A stretch of 64,000 nucleotides of DNA, taken from the NCBI GenBank assembly GCA_963680875.1, contig OY804575.1, positions 106,300,505-106,364,504 on the forward strand, in the 5' to 3' direction. A program made the position numbers and the translations under genes. Origin of the DNA: Bathymodiolus brooksi (lineage: Eukaryota > Mollusca > Bivalvia > Mytilida > Modiolidae). Below are positions 60,678 to 64,000 of the stretch, piece after piece; positions within the stretch are counted from its first letter, which is position 1; every line of letters begins with the position of its first letter. A model generated the notes under the pieces. That model had not been told where the DNA came from. It worked only from the letters and a program-made list of their open reading frames with translations, and did not search any database.

Positions 60678-62198
60678 CATGTATTTTGATCTGTATTCTA
60701 AATGGTTCTCTCGTCAAATATATTTTATTTTTCTGAATATGTATCTATTTGTTGTAGGATACAAACAGGAATAAAATTGTACGCATATTTTCAATGGATG
60801 ACTGGAATTCAGAGAATGTACCATCGTCTGGGATATGTATGCTAAATCTCTTGAACAATGTTTCATCCTGGAGAAAAGACCATCCAGGATCAGTTACCGT
60901 CGTTTGTCAGTAAGTCTATATTTTTCATATTTTGACAAATAAAACATTACTCTTAAATTATCATTATTAATAAATAACAGCCTATCGACAAAAAGGGTAA
61001 ATTGATTTAACTATAATTCTAAAATACGATCTTCATCTGCGAAATAGACGCCATGTCAGCTTTTCTCTTTTCATGGAAAATATTCTCTTCATTTATTTGT
61101 TTTCAAGGTTCCATTTTATCTAGTCTACCAAGGTTAAATATGCCACCTAATTAATTCTTATTTCATTTAGCGAACTAGCTTTTAGATCATGTTTGACAAT
61201 ATTTATATTTCATAAGGGATGGCTGTAAAAGAAGTGGTGTCTTTGCTGCGCTCAGTCTGGTGTTAGAGAAATTGGAACTAGACGACGAAGTAGACATATT
61301 CCAGGTGGTGAGAACAATGCAAATACGAAGACCAAAATTCTTCCCAAGCTTTGTAAGTTTGTGTTTGTTTTCCATGAATACAACATTCGTATGTAAAACT
61401 ATCAAAAGAGTTAAATGGAACTAAATATGATTATGCTCCTAAATAATTCTAAATAAATTAGCACTACGCGGTTTTTGTATGTTGTTATGTTGTCACCTTT
61501 AGAGCTTCTTCTCGAGCATAACTGTGTCATTTGCTATGAAACCATTCCAAATAACCATCATCGTGCATAAAAGCATAATCATCACTGCAAACTGTAACAT
61601 AAATTCTCTAAAAATAACCGAACCCCATAACGGAAATATAAAGTGTTCAATATCGGCAGTGTCATCTAAGCTGACATTGCATATGAATAGAGGTTATTGA
61701 TTATATGTGATAAACACCATTTTCAAAACTACAATGTATTTCGATTATATTGTCGTCGTCAGTTTTTTTTTGTTGGACACCCAGAGTGCCCATATAAGCT
61801 CTACCTGGGGCAAGTCAATAACAAACCTTATCACATATATTTGGAGTACACCTCGGAAAGGACGGCATTAGAACTCACGACTTCTGCTGTGATATGCATT
61901 GTTTACATAGTGACAAGTACAGCAATATTCCATATGATCACGGACCCGATGCATGAATGAGCTATGGATAATCCTCTTTATAGTCATGATACTGCATCGA
62001 TCCACTACTCAACATGACTGCCTCGAGACATTACTATTTAGCTCCTCGTCGTGTTTTGCTACATACTTTTTGATTGTTCAATTCCAAGTGCATCTATTTA
62101 ACTGAATTAATTTTGTATATTTTCAGAATCAATATGAGTACTGTTACCAGTGTATCAAGGAACATCTAGAGGGAAATTCCCTTTATGCTAACGTATAA
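693..62198 (+). CDS. Receptor-type protein tyrosine phosphatase gene, 3' portion (19 exons, 5' end outside window)
   Basis: A type I membrane receptor whose cytoplasmic part removes phosphate from tyrosine. Joining 693-804, 44488-44564, 45916-46208, 47804-47891, 49052-49119, 50110-50146, 50912-51009, 51720-51851, 52747-52892, 53802-53937, 56765-56914, 57481-57580, 57728-57961, 58061-58134, 58572-58697, 59891-60001, 60758-60909, 61217-61352 and 62127-62198 gives one open frame of 779 residues. Order: TM helix (about residues 12-37), juxtamembrane tail to about 135, D1 (about 137-410) with WPD aspartate 318, catalytic Cys349 and Arg355, linker, D2 (about 515-770) with Cys710. The tandem D1/D2 plan is that of RPTPs. 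The ectodomain is not in the window, so the subfamily cannot be fixed. Every splice phase matches its neighbour, which strongly supports the model. The intron after the TM exon holds a 43-kb array of further TM-exon copies. Confidence 0.92.
947..1058 (+). CDS. Example of an intact TM-exon copy in the array (open class)
   Basis: This is a representative coding-competent unit. From 947 the frame reads TA CAG CTC TCT CCA CCA GAG CCT, giving stalk QLSPPEPQTSN, then NIDAIAGCIGGVVVAIV and an Ile/Val/Phe-rich end. The in-phase acceptor ctctctccaccag|AG lies inside it. Many other units share this layout, for example those starting near 1074, 2226, 10037, 13096, 19160, 23828 and 28793. Whether any is spliced into mRNA is unknown. 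This copy's own donor has a weaker context (TTAG|GTAATA), showing that splice-site quality varies between copies. Confidence 0.5.
2747..3942 (+). repeat. 598-bp tandem duplication within the array
   Basis: The stretch 2747-3344 recurs almost unchanged at 3345-3942. The offset of 598 bp equals four 127-bp units plus one 90-bp short unit. Only a few substitutions separate the copies, for example ccatagactccg at about 3083 against ccatagcctccg at about 3681. This is a recent multi-unit duplication. Confidence 0.85.
2837..2926 (+). repeat. 90-bp short unit (37-bp deletion), example of at least 28
   Basis: Here the spacer gtaagatagta runs directly into acattgatcc, skipping 37 bp that normally hold the acceptor and stalk codons. 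The deletion is flanked by agta on both sides. 37 is not a multiple of 3 and the acceptor is gone, so such units cannot serve as an in-frame TM exon. The same junction is visible near 3440, 6572, 8313, 9425, 10530, 10870, 12870, 13590, 13940, 14665, 16910, 19920, 24330, 26575, 27300, 29290, 30270, 31000, 32990, 34605, 35960, 37320, 38680, 39405, 40890, 41360 and 42345. Confidence 0.85.
4916..5931 (+). repeat. 508-bp (four-unit) tandem duplication
   Basis: The block starting near 4916 with the variant donor AGGTAATATAG repeats at 5424 with an offset of 508 bp, exactly four units. Both copies share private variants such as gatcatatagcagg and ccaccaaacacgcag. Confidence 0.8.
5424..9080 (+). repeat. 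About 1.87-kb tandem duplication with one unit lost
   Basis: The segment from 5424 recurs from 7292 (offset 1868 = fourteen full units plus one 90-bp unit). Near 8160 one unit is missing from the second copy, so the offset falls to 1741, as seen for the short-unit pair at about 6572 and 8313. The 508-bp duplication is nested inside. Confidence 0.8.
26570..33961 (+). repeat. 3696-bp tandem duplication (higher-order repeat)
   Basis: Sequence from about 26570 to 30265 is repeated at about 30266 to 33961 with a constant offset of 3696 bp. Shared private marks include the dead donor at 28904 and 32600 and the variant short units at about 27300 and 31000. At 33962 the sequence switches to match the region near 25174, which places the junction. 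An older related copy of part of the block lies at about 23.6-25.2 kb (offsets 4965 and then 5092, one extra unit). Confidence 0.8.
33711..39100 (+). repeat. 2719-bp tandem duplication (higher-order repeat)
   Basis: The unit spacer reading tagttgtagtataatcc at 33711 recurs at 36430, and following landmarks keep the 2719-bp offset (34504 with 37223, 35863 with 38582). The two copies abut, so this is a direct tandem duplication of about 21-22 units. The copies look nearly identical, suggesting a very recent event. The exact end of the second copy, near 39.1 kb, is approximate. Confidence 0.8.
43850..44190 (+). repeat. Decayed 3' edge of the TM-exon array
   Basis: The last two to three units are clearly degenerate. 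They contain indels, lost glycine codons, and broken donors such as tcaggtatga near 43926 and tcaggttaga near 44176. After about 44190 no periodicity remains. Diverged edge copies around a homogeneous core are typical of tandem arrays evolving by unequal exchange. Confidence 0.8.
44191..44487 (+). other. Intron tail between array and first cytoplasmic exon
   Basis: AT-rich sequence without repeats or ORFs. It ends in a T-rich stretch (tttattcattattatttgtctcc) and the acceptor aaaatag of the next exon. Confidence 0.6.
44488..44564 (+). CDS. RPTP exon: basic juxtamembrane segment with two YxN motifs
   Basis: A 77-nt exon, entered in phase 2 and left in phase 1 before gtaagt. With the AG of the TM exon it reads RSHSKKSKYRESRHS, a basic stop-transfer and juxtamembrane stretch, then TTTANYENHYA. 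It fits the phases between the TM exon (out 2) and the next exon (in 1), which is how it was found. An alternative acceptor 9 nt downstream (cacag at 44496) keeps the frame and would start with SKKSKY. Tyr57 (YEN) and Tyr61 (YAN) are candidate phospho-tyrosine docking sites. It is small and unmatched to a domain, so it is slightly less certain than the PTP exons. Confidence 0.8.
44565..45915. other. Intron, with one dispersed-repeat copy
   Basis: AT-rich. It contains a copy of the dispersed mussel-like element at 45031-45124. Short reverse-strand ORFs near 45178-45408 and 45690-46060 show no recognisable protein and partly overlap the real exon, so they were not called. Confidence 0.6.
45031..45124 (+). 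repeat. Dispersed element copy A
   Basis: The block aggacagacgatacaatgac ... acactacacagaaaac ... tgagcagcacgaacccc aligns by eye with copies at 48749-48852 (same strand) and, reverse-complemented, at 53381-53490 and 56441-56520. It resembles a short repeat I associate with mussel genomes, from memory only. Confidence 0.55.
45916..46208 (+). CDS. RPTP exon: acidic juxtamembrane region and start of D1
   Basis: A 293-nt exon between acceptor cctaatttag and donor gtaagt, phase 1 in and 0 out. It encodes residues 63-160: a polar tail with Tyr110 (VYTN) and Tyr126 (VYSN), then YRIPVTELQNVI, the short helix that precedes PTP domains, and DDGFLKEYE, which matches the family pattern of a helix ending in E-(F/Y) before the LP-G element. 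Two of the five YxN motifs of this protein lie here. Confidence 0.92.
46209..47803. other. Intron with a diverged internal duplication
   Basis: AT-rich. It holds two related segments of about 160-185 bp (about 47310-47465 and 47575-47760). No exon was recognised. Short ORFs at 46804-47010 (+) and 47547-47738 (-) show no family. Confidence 0.6.
47310..47760. repeat. Pair of diverged direct repeats in intron
   Basis: Both segments contain ggataacatc, then a ggaaag motif, gtttacgt(t/c)ggacaatgcg, a stretch ending in tgt(g)aattcac or tgtattcacctgt, and finally ctaacaaaat. Identity is moderate, so the duplication is old. Their origin is unknown; they could be two copies of a dispersed element or relics of a duplicated exon. 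Confidence 0.55.
47804..47891 (+). CDS. RPTP exon: D1 N-terminal segment with KNR(F) loop
   Basis: An 88-nt exon (acceptor ttttcttatag, donor gtaag), phase 0 in and 1 out. It reads LLPKGLVRPHIEG, then SKEENKIKNRFLTTWP, and the split codon gives Tyr190. This corresponds to the phosphotyrosine-recognition region KNRY..(I/L)xPYDHSR; here the usual Tyr of KNRY is Phe. The upstream sequence is a long T-rich tract. Confidence 0.95.
47892..49051. other. Intron with dispersed element copy B
   Basis: AT-rich, with no exon-like sequence. A copy of the dispersed element is at 48749-48852. Confidence 0.6.
48749..48852 (+). repeat. Dispersed element copy B
   Basis: It begins aggacagacaatggaatggt and continues through aagcaaacagacaaacaac to ctacacagaaaac and tgagccacgcgaac. 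This is the best-preserved copy in the window and aligns with 45031-45124 and the reverse complement of 53381-53450. Confidence 0.6.
49052..49119 (+). CDS. RPTP exon: D1 YDHSR...DYINASYID
   Basis: A 68-nt exon (acceptor tttcattacag, donor gtgagt), phase 1 in and 0 out. It encodes YDHSRVILQG and SSDYINASYID, the phosphotyrosine-pocket strand conserved across tyrosine phosphatases. Confidence 0.96.
49120..50109. other. Intron, no feature recognised
   Basis: AT-rich sequence of about 1 kb without a recognisable element or exon. It ends in a T-run acceptor (gttttttag). Confidence 0.6.
50110..50146 (+). CDS. RPTP micro-exon: D1 SYSREKAYIASQ
   Basis: A 37-nt exon, phase 0 in and 1 out, donor gtaacg. 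It reads SYSREKAYIASQ, with the Gly codon split into the next exon, matching the family strand before QGP. It is too short to show as an ORF and was found by continuity of the PTP fold. In D2 the equivalent exon is fused to the next one (58572-58697), so this intron is D1-specific. Confidence 0.94.
50147..50911. other. Intron, no feature recognised
   Basis: AT-rich with no exon-like sequence. It ends in ttctctgtcag. Confidence 0.6.
50912..51009 (+). CDS. RPTP exon: D1 GPN...DFWQMVWQE
   Basis: A 98-nt exon, phase 1 in and 0 out, donor gtaaca. It encodes GPNKHTIKDFWQMVWQEKVD followed by IIVMVTKLQEDRR, the conserved core helix and strand of the PTP fold. Confidence 0.96.
51010..51719. other. 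Intron, no feature recognised
   Basis: AT-rich. Overlapping + strand ORFs at 51305-51586 lack any recognisable protein, are not flanked by in-phase splice sites and were not called. Confidence 0.6.
51720..51851 (+). CDS. RPTP exon: D1 KCEQYWPE
   Basis: A 132-nt exon, phase 0 at both ends (acceptor tttttaaccag, donor gtaaga). It encodes KKCEQYWPE, the invariant E-loop region, and then the beta strands up to HVYRMIRLLNKE. Confidence 0.96.
51852..52746. other. Intron with possible dispersed element fragment
   Basis: AT-rich. The segment at about 52120-52185 (cacagacggactgacaatgc, then aatagccaaagg) resembles the first part of the dispersed element. The reverse ORF at 51988-52287 has no recognisable product. 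Confidence 0.5.
52747..52892 (+). CDS. RPTP exon: D1 WPD loop and catalytic cysteine
   Basis: A 146-nt exon, phase 0 in and 2 out. It reads TVHHFHFTQWPDHGVPDK, containing the general-acid Asp318 of the WPD loop, and ends in GPMVVHC with the nucleophile Cys349. The intron splits the Ser codon directly after this cysteine. Confidence 0.97.
52893..53801. other. Intron with dispersed element copy (reverse)
   Basis: AT-rich, and it holds a reverse copy of the dispersed element at 53381-53490. Short ORFs on both strands (53065-53509) overlap this repeat and each other and show no protein family. Confidence 0.55.
53381..53490 (-). repeat. Dispersed element copy C (reverse orientation)
   Basis: The + strand reads atgttgtgtaaatcattgtt, tgtctatttgtctttatttc, ttttggccattg and gtctgtccttc. 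The reverse complement matches copy B from ggacagac through caaaagaaa to gacaaacaa. Confidence 0.6.
53802..53937 (+). CDS. RPTP exon: D1 P-loop AGVGRTG and Q-loop
   Basis: A 136-nt exon, phase 2 in and 0 out. With the preceding exon it completes HCSAGVGRTGTF, an intact CX5R phosphatase signature (Cys349, Arg355). It continues to the helix DIMEFVQMMRKDRMNMIQTK, which contains the Q-loop glutamine. D1 is therefore predicted to be catalytically active. Confidence 0.97.
53938..54330. other. Intron segment before the CACTA-like element
   Basis: AT-rich intron sequence with no recognised feature. A short + ORF (53955-54206) begins inside the intron and has no family resemblance. Confidence 0.55.
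54334..56048. mobile_element. CACTA-like non-autonomous foldback transposon, 1715 bp
   Basis: The left end CACTACAAAGTCAAGAGATT is mirrored exactly at the right end (AATCTCTTGACTTTGTAGTG), and ATA flanks both sides (54331-54333 and 56049-56051). CACTA...TAGTG ends with a 3-bp target duplication are the hallmark of the CACTA (En/Spm) DNA transposon superfamily. Each arm carries many copies of GATTCTGAACA or its variants (54350-54750, and reverse-complemented at 55705-56035), like the subterminal transposase-binding repeats of that group. The arms extend inward through AT-rich sequence to a small centre near 55.2 kb, so the element can fold on itself. No transposase is encoded. The short ORFs inside are translations of the repeats. 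Confidence 0.8.
54350..54750 (+). repeat. Subterminal repeats, left arm (GATTCTGAACA)
   Basis: A dense run of the motif gattctgaaca and the spacer forms gaaaattctgaa and attgctgaaa, with irregular spacing. The same motifs occur inverted in the right arm at about 55705-56035. Confidence 0.8.
56052..56764. other. Intron segment after the CACTA-like element
   Basis: Contains a reverse copy of the dispersed element at 56441-56520. The + ORF at 56578-56787 is hydrophobic but runs into the real exon in another frame, so it was not called. Confidence 0.55.
56441..56520 (-). repeat. Dispersed element copy D (reverse orientation)
   Basis: The + strand has gtggggttcatgttgtacaa, ctttagatttccatgttatg and ctttgtctgtcttctttcc. 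Its reverse complement fits the cacagaaaac...cacgaacccc end of copy A. Confidence 0.5.
56765..56914 (+). CDS. RPTP exon: D1 C-terminal helix (EQYTTVFEALLEAF)
   Basis: A 150-nt exon, phase 0 at both ends. It begins EQYTTVFEALLEAF, the last helix of PTP domains (QY..I..A family pattern), and continues into the D1-D2 linker (DKDHFCNYLENQQLN). Acceptor tgtag, donor gtataa. Confidence 0.95.
56915..57480. other. Intron, no feature recognised
   Basis: AT-rich with no exon-like or repeat sequence noticed. It ends in ttctattgtag. Confidence 0.6.
57481..57580 (+). CDS. RPTP exon: D1-D2 linker
   Basis: A 100-nt exon, phase 0 in and 1 out, donor gtaagt. It encodes KLKDMKPTYSDKSYKAAMSK and ENAAKNAVQNILP, a lysine-rich helical linker. 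RPTPs place a short N..KNR-type linker at this point. Confidence 0.92.
57728..57961 (+). CDS. RPTP exon: start of D2
   Basis: A 234-nt exon, phase 1 in and 1 out. It reads LGRADSEHCTSEFDYTQGRD, WHKSAKISKYNIPIS and later ERDKERCIFKNSIVSYGKILA, the D2 counterpart of the D1 KNRF...Y segment. The donor CAT|gttaat at 57962 is weak but gives the required phase and falls in the same Tyr codon as the matching D1 intron. If it is not used, TAA follows after one codon and the product ends inside D2. An earlier in-frame donor-like cag|gtgata at 57847 would give phase 0 and does not fit the next exon. Confidence 0.85.
58061..58134 (+). CDS. RPTP exon: D2 YDDYRPF...DYINAVIIP
   Basis: A 74-nt exon, phase 1 in and 0 out. 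It encodes (Y)DDYRPFLMSYEKSRNDYINAV, homologous to YDHSRVIL...DYINASYI of D1. The pTyr-loop residues are altered, which suggests loss of substrate binding. Confidence 0.94.
58135..58571. other. Intron, no feature recognised
   Basis: AT-rich, with a poly-T run near 58480. No exon or repeat was recognised. Confidence 0.6.
58572..58697 (+). CDS. RPTP exon: D2 core (YLATQYPL...DFWSMV)
   Basis: A 126-nt exon, phase 0 at both ends. It encodes GYVGTGKYLATQYPLQDTVV and DFWSMVYDTDSTVVVMLKSI, equivalent to the two D1 exons 50110-50146 and 50912-51009 combined. The donor is gtttgt, weaker than most. Confidence 0.94.
58698..59890. other. Intron, no feature recognised
   Basis: AT-rich, 1.2 kb. The + ORF at 59377-59574 shows no family. 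It ends in ctgatttcag. Confidence 0.6.
59891..60001 (+). CDS. RPTP exon: D2 (LWPQKGD)
   Basis: A 111-nt exon, phase 0 at both ends, donor gtatgt. It reads SVPLWPQKGDVFDFSKFNIS, matching the C-QYWPE exon of D1. The Cys-Glu-Gln preceding Trp-Pro is lost, another sign that D2 is non-catalytic. Confidence 0.94.
60002..60757. other. Intron with CT microsatellite and element fragment
   Basis: Contains a possible dispersed-element fragment at about 60349-60500 and a perfect CT run at 60627-60674. Confidence 0.6.
60627..60674 (+). repeat. (CT)24 microsatellite
   Basis: 48 bp of uninterrupted CT lies 83 bp upstream of the exon at 60758, within the 3' part of the intron. It is a likely length-polymorphic marker. 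Confidence 0.95.
60758..60909 (+). CDS. RPTP exon: D2 degenerate WPD region and Cys710
   Basis: A 152-nt exon, phase 0 in and 2 out. It encodes RIFSMDDWNSENVPSSGICM in place of the HFTQWPDHGVP of D1, so the general-acid Asp of the WPD loop is absent. It ends in GSVTVVC, where Cys710 is the D2 equivalent of the nucleophile. The intron position after this Cys equals that of D1. Confidence 0.95.
60910..61216. other. Intron, no feature recognised
   Basis: Short AT-rich intron. Its acceptor tttcataag|G is less usual (AAG) but fits the required phase. Confidence 0.6.
61217..61352 (+). CDS. RPTP exon: D2 signature CQDGCKRSG
   Basis: A 136-nt exon, phase 2 in and 0 out. With the preceding exon it gives VCQDGCKRSGVFAAL: the CX5R spacing survives (Cys710, Arg716) but the P-loop residues differ strongly from HCSAGVGRTG. 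It continues to VDIFQVVRTMQIRRPKFFPS, where the Q-loop glutamine is replaced. D2 is probably a regulatory pseudophosphatase domain, as in many RPTPs. Confidence 0.95.
61353..62126. other. Last intron, no feature recognised
   Basis: AT-rich. The + ORF at 61697-61960 has no recognisable domain and lacks splice sites that fit. It ends in tattttcag. Confidence 0.6.
62127..62198 (+). CDS. RPTP terminal exon: end of D2 and YANV tail
   Basis: A 72-nt exon entered in phase 0 and ending with TAA. It reads NQYEYCYQCIKEHLEGNSLY and then ANV-stop. NQYEYCYQCI is the last PTP helix. The final Tyr776-Ala-Asn lies four residues from the end, recalling the C-terminal Tyr-Ala-Asn Grb2-binding tail known in vertebrate RPTP-alpha (established knowledge; function here inferred). 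Confidence 0.95.
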   Translation, partial: NQYEYCYQCIKEHLEGNSLYANV

Positions 62199-62300
62199 TG
62201 GATTGTGACAATTTAAAGGAAAGCATTAAAGCTTATCCTACTTTACGTTCGTTAACCGTAATATAACTCACCATTAAATAAATACCCTATATATGTGCAC
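62199..62300 (+). terminator. 3' UTR with polyadenylation signal
   Basis: AATAAA at 62277-62282 lies 79 bp after the stop codon. The cleavage site would be expected within about 10-30 bp after it. Further AT-rich sequence follows, so longer 3' ends are possible. Confidence 0.65.
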
Positions 62301-63840
62301 TTCCGTGATCAATATATCCAAATACAAAATGTTGGACTAGAATGTTTTAATCCTCGGATTAAATTTAGTAGGTTTCCATATTTATGTTATTGTATTGGTC
62401 ATCTATGGACCAAATATATACTTTTTTAAATCAAAAACTGTTTGCCGAATACTATATTTATATACACATTTTATATGGAAACAATCATAGCGGTGTCAGT
62501 TATGTTTAGTGCCATTTTTGTTAGACAAGTTCTTGTTTTCTCTTTTTTTAGATTTGTTTGTGATATATTAATGTTATTTTTAATTTGTTAATTAATTATC
62601 ATCATTATAATTTTGTACTCGCTTCTCTATTATATATATGTACATATTTAGATAACTATGTTGCTAAACAATTAAATTAAAACCATTTGAAATGCATTTT
62701 ACTTTTTTGAACTTTTGCATACATTTGAATAATGAACTTTATTAAACAGAAGCACTGTTTTTATTTCCAAATAGTAGGTTACAGTAATATCATAATGTAT
62801 AATTCAAATGCAACATCATATGAAACTTTATCTGATAAGTGTCCTCTAAAAAAACTCGATCTGCCTCCCCTGAATATATATGTCTTTTTACGGAAAATGC
62901 TCAATGATCCCCTGGGAATATCCTTAATATTACCATTGTTGCTACGATTACAGAAATCCTCGTAAGGGCAGTCAGAACATTATTATAGCAGTTCATTGCA
63001 TTGCAGCATCGGAAGACAGGCAGATGTGCAAATTCACAATCGTAATTATCACGTTTTATTCAGGAAAACTTTGTGTTGAATGACTTTTGTCGGACTATCG
63101 CATAAATACTAGTTGTAGGATGAACTAACCATTGAACTAATGTACTGTCATACTAACAGACAGTCGGGCTATCAGGGCGTAGGATTACAACTACGTCGCG
63201 TGATCTATTTTTCAGGTGAACGCAATGCAAGCTTGCTTTTACATTTCTGTAGGAATAAATTTACACAACATGCAATTTTACACATTGAGTAAATGTGGGC
63301 GCATGAACATGTCTAATGTTGTACACTTTACATACAGAGAAAACAATTCAATTGAGAATCTTTAGCTTTGCACACTTTTCATCACTTCAAGAGAATGCTA
63401 TTATTTGTTAAAGGCAGGAGGAAAATGATAAAACATGTCAATAAAGATACATTATATACAATTTCAGTATGCATTTTCGTAAAGTTATTCTAGAGAAAGA
63501 CACGATCGACTCTTAAAGAAATAGCATATCCAATTAAAAAATAGTAATAATAATTATTATATCGATCATTTACATTTTTATTCCTACGAGTGGTTGTGTA
63601 GGTAGGGAACCAGTTCATTGCTTTCCCAGGGCCAATAATGTTGTTAAGACGGCCCTGGTCCAATAAAAAAAATGTTCATTTGATATGAACTAAATCATAA
63701 TAAATAATTTGAATTTTAAATTACGAACTGGGGCACCCTTTTTAAGCATCCTCACGTTTATGCTTGACAGAAAATATTTTATTGAACTAAATGGAAACCC
63801 TTTAGAATTGTTAAGTAAGTAAAGTGTAAATAAACTAAAT
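62301..63840. other. Intergenic AT-rich DNA, no gene recognised
   Basis: No exon or known element was recognised. A + ORF at 62732-62965 (77 codons) shows no family. A short inverted repeat (ccagggcc ... ggccctgg) lies near 63629-63660. Confidence 0.55.
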
Positions 63841-63852
63841 GTATTCATCAAG

Positions 63853-64000
63853 CTGTTTGTCATATTATATTCTGGCTGATGATACAGTTATCGTTGCTGA
63901 TACTAAAGAAGGTATGCAAAATGCACTGATTATTTTCCAATCTTACGGTGAAATATAGAAACTTGAAGTCAATGTAAATAAAACAAAAGTAATGAATTTT
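63853..64000 (+). pseudogene. Reverse transcriptase fragment of a LINE-type retroelement (broken, runs off window)
   Basis: From 63875 the frame reads ADDTVIVADTKEGMQNALII, then FQSYGEI, a stop, and KLEVNVNKTKVMNF. This matches the catalytic (Y)ADD block and downstream helix typical of non-LTR retrotransposon reverse transcriptases. LFVILY at 63853-63870 supplies the Tyr, but four extra bases (tctg) separate it from ADD, shifting the frame, and a TAG replaces the usual Trp codon. It is therefore a dead copy. The rest lies beyond the window. Confidence 0.7.

Noticed and set aside
61697..61960. 87-codon + ORF in the last intron
   Set aside because: No domain recognised and no fitting splice sites. 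The neighbouring exons join in frame without it.
62732..62965. 77-codon + ORF downstream of the RPTP gene
   Set aside because: No similarity recognised and AT-rich composition; this length is expected by chance.
63629..63660. Short inverted repeat ccagggcc...ggccctgg as a terminator or RNA element
   Set aside because: An eight-base stem with a 17-base loop in AT-rich DNA has no context supporting a function.

Overview
The window looks like nuclear DNA of an animal, most likely a bivalve mollusc and probably a mytilid mussel. It is AT-rich, its genes are split by GT-AG introns, and several diverged copies of one dispersed element lie in the introns. I associate that element with mussel genomes from memory only, so the taxon is an inference. 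No bacterial or organellar genes and no RNA genes were seen.

One gene accounts for almost all coding sequence: the 3' part of a receptor-type protein tyrosine phosphatase (RPTP) on the + strand. I can chain 19 exons, from a transmembrane (TM) exon at 693-804 to the stop codon at 62196-62198. All intron phases agree, and together they encode 779 residues: TM helix, a juxtamembrane tail rich in Tyr-x-Asn motifs, an active-looking phosphatase domain D1 (WPD loop, HCSAGVGRTG signature), and a degenerate second domain D2 (no WPD, altered signature), ending in a Tyr-Ala-Asn-Val tail. The ectodomain, signal peptide and promoter lie upstream of the window.

The striking region is 805-44190. It is a head-to-tail array of about 350 copies (estimated from length, not counted) of a 127-bp unit, all in the gene's orientation. 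Each unit is a copy of the RPTP TM exon plus a tiny spacer, usually with a good 5' splice site (CAG|GTAAGA). A large subset keeps the TM reading frame and an in-phase CTCTCTCCACCAG|AG acceptor. Another large subset carries one G-to-T change (CCAGAG to CCATAG) that destroys both. The unit length and exon phases (in 1, out 2) mean two adjacent copies cannot be joined in frame. The array could therefore be a very large set of mutually exclusive TM exons, or an exon-derived satellite growing inside one intron. It shows nested tandem duplications of 0.5-3.7 kb and decayed edge copies.

Downstream, 44.5-62.2 kb holds the cytoplasmic exons. The largest intron there carries a 1.7-kb foldback element with CACTA...TAGTG ends and a 3-bp target duplication. 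After the gene (62.2-64 kb) I see a short 3' UTR with a polyA signal, unassigned AT-rich DNA, and at the very end a broken LINE-type reverse transcriptase fragment.
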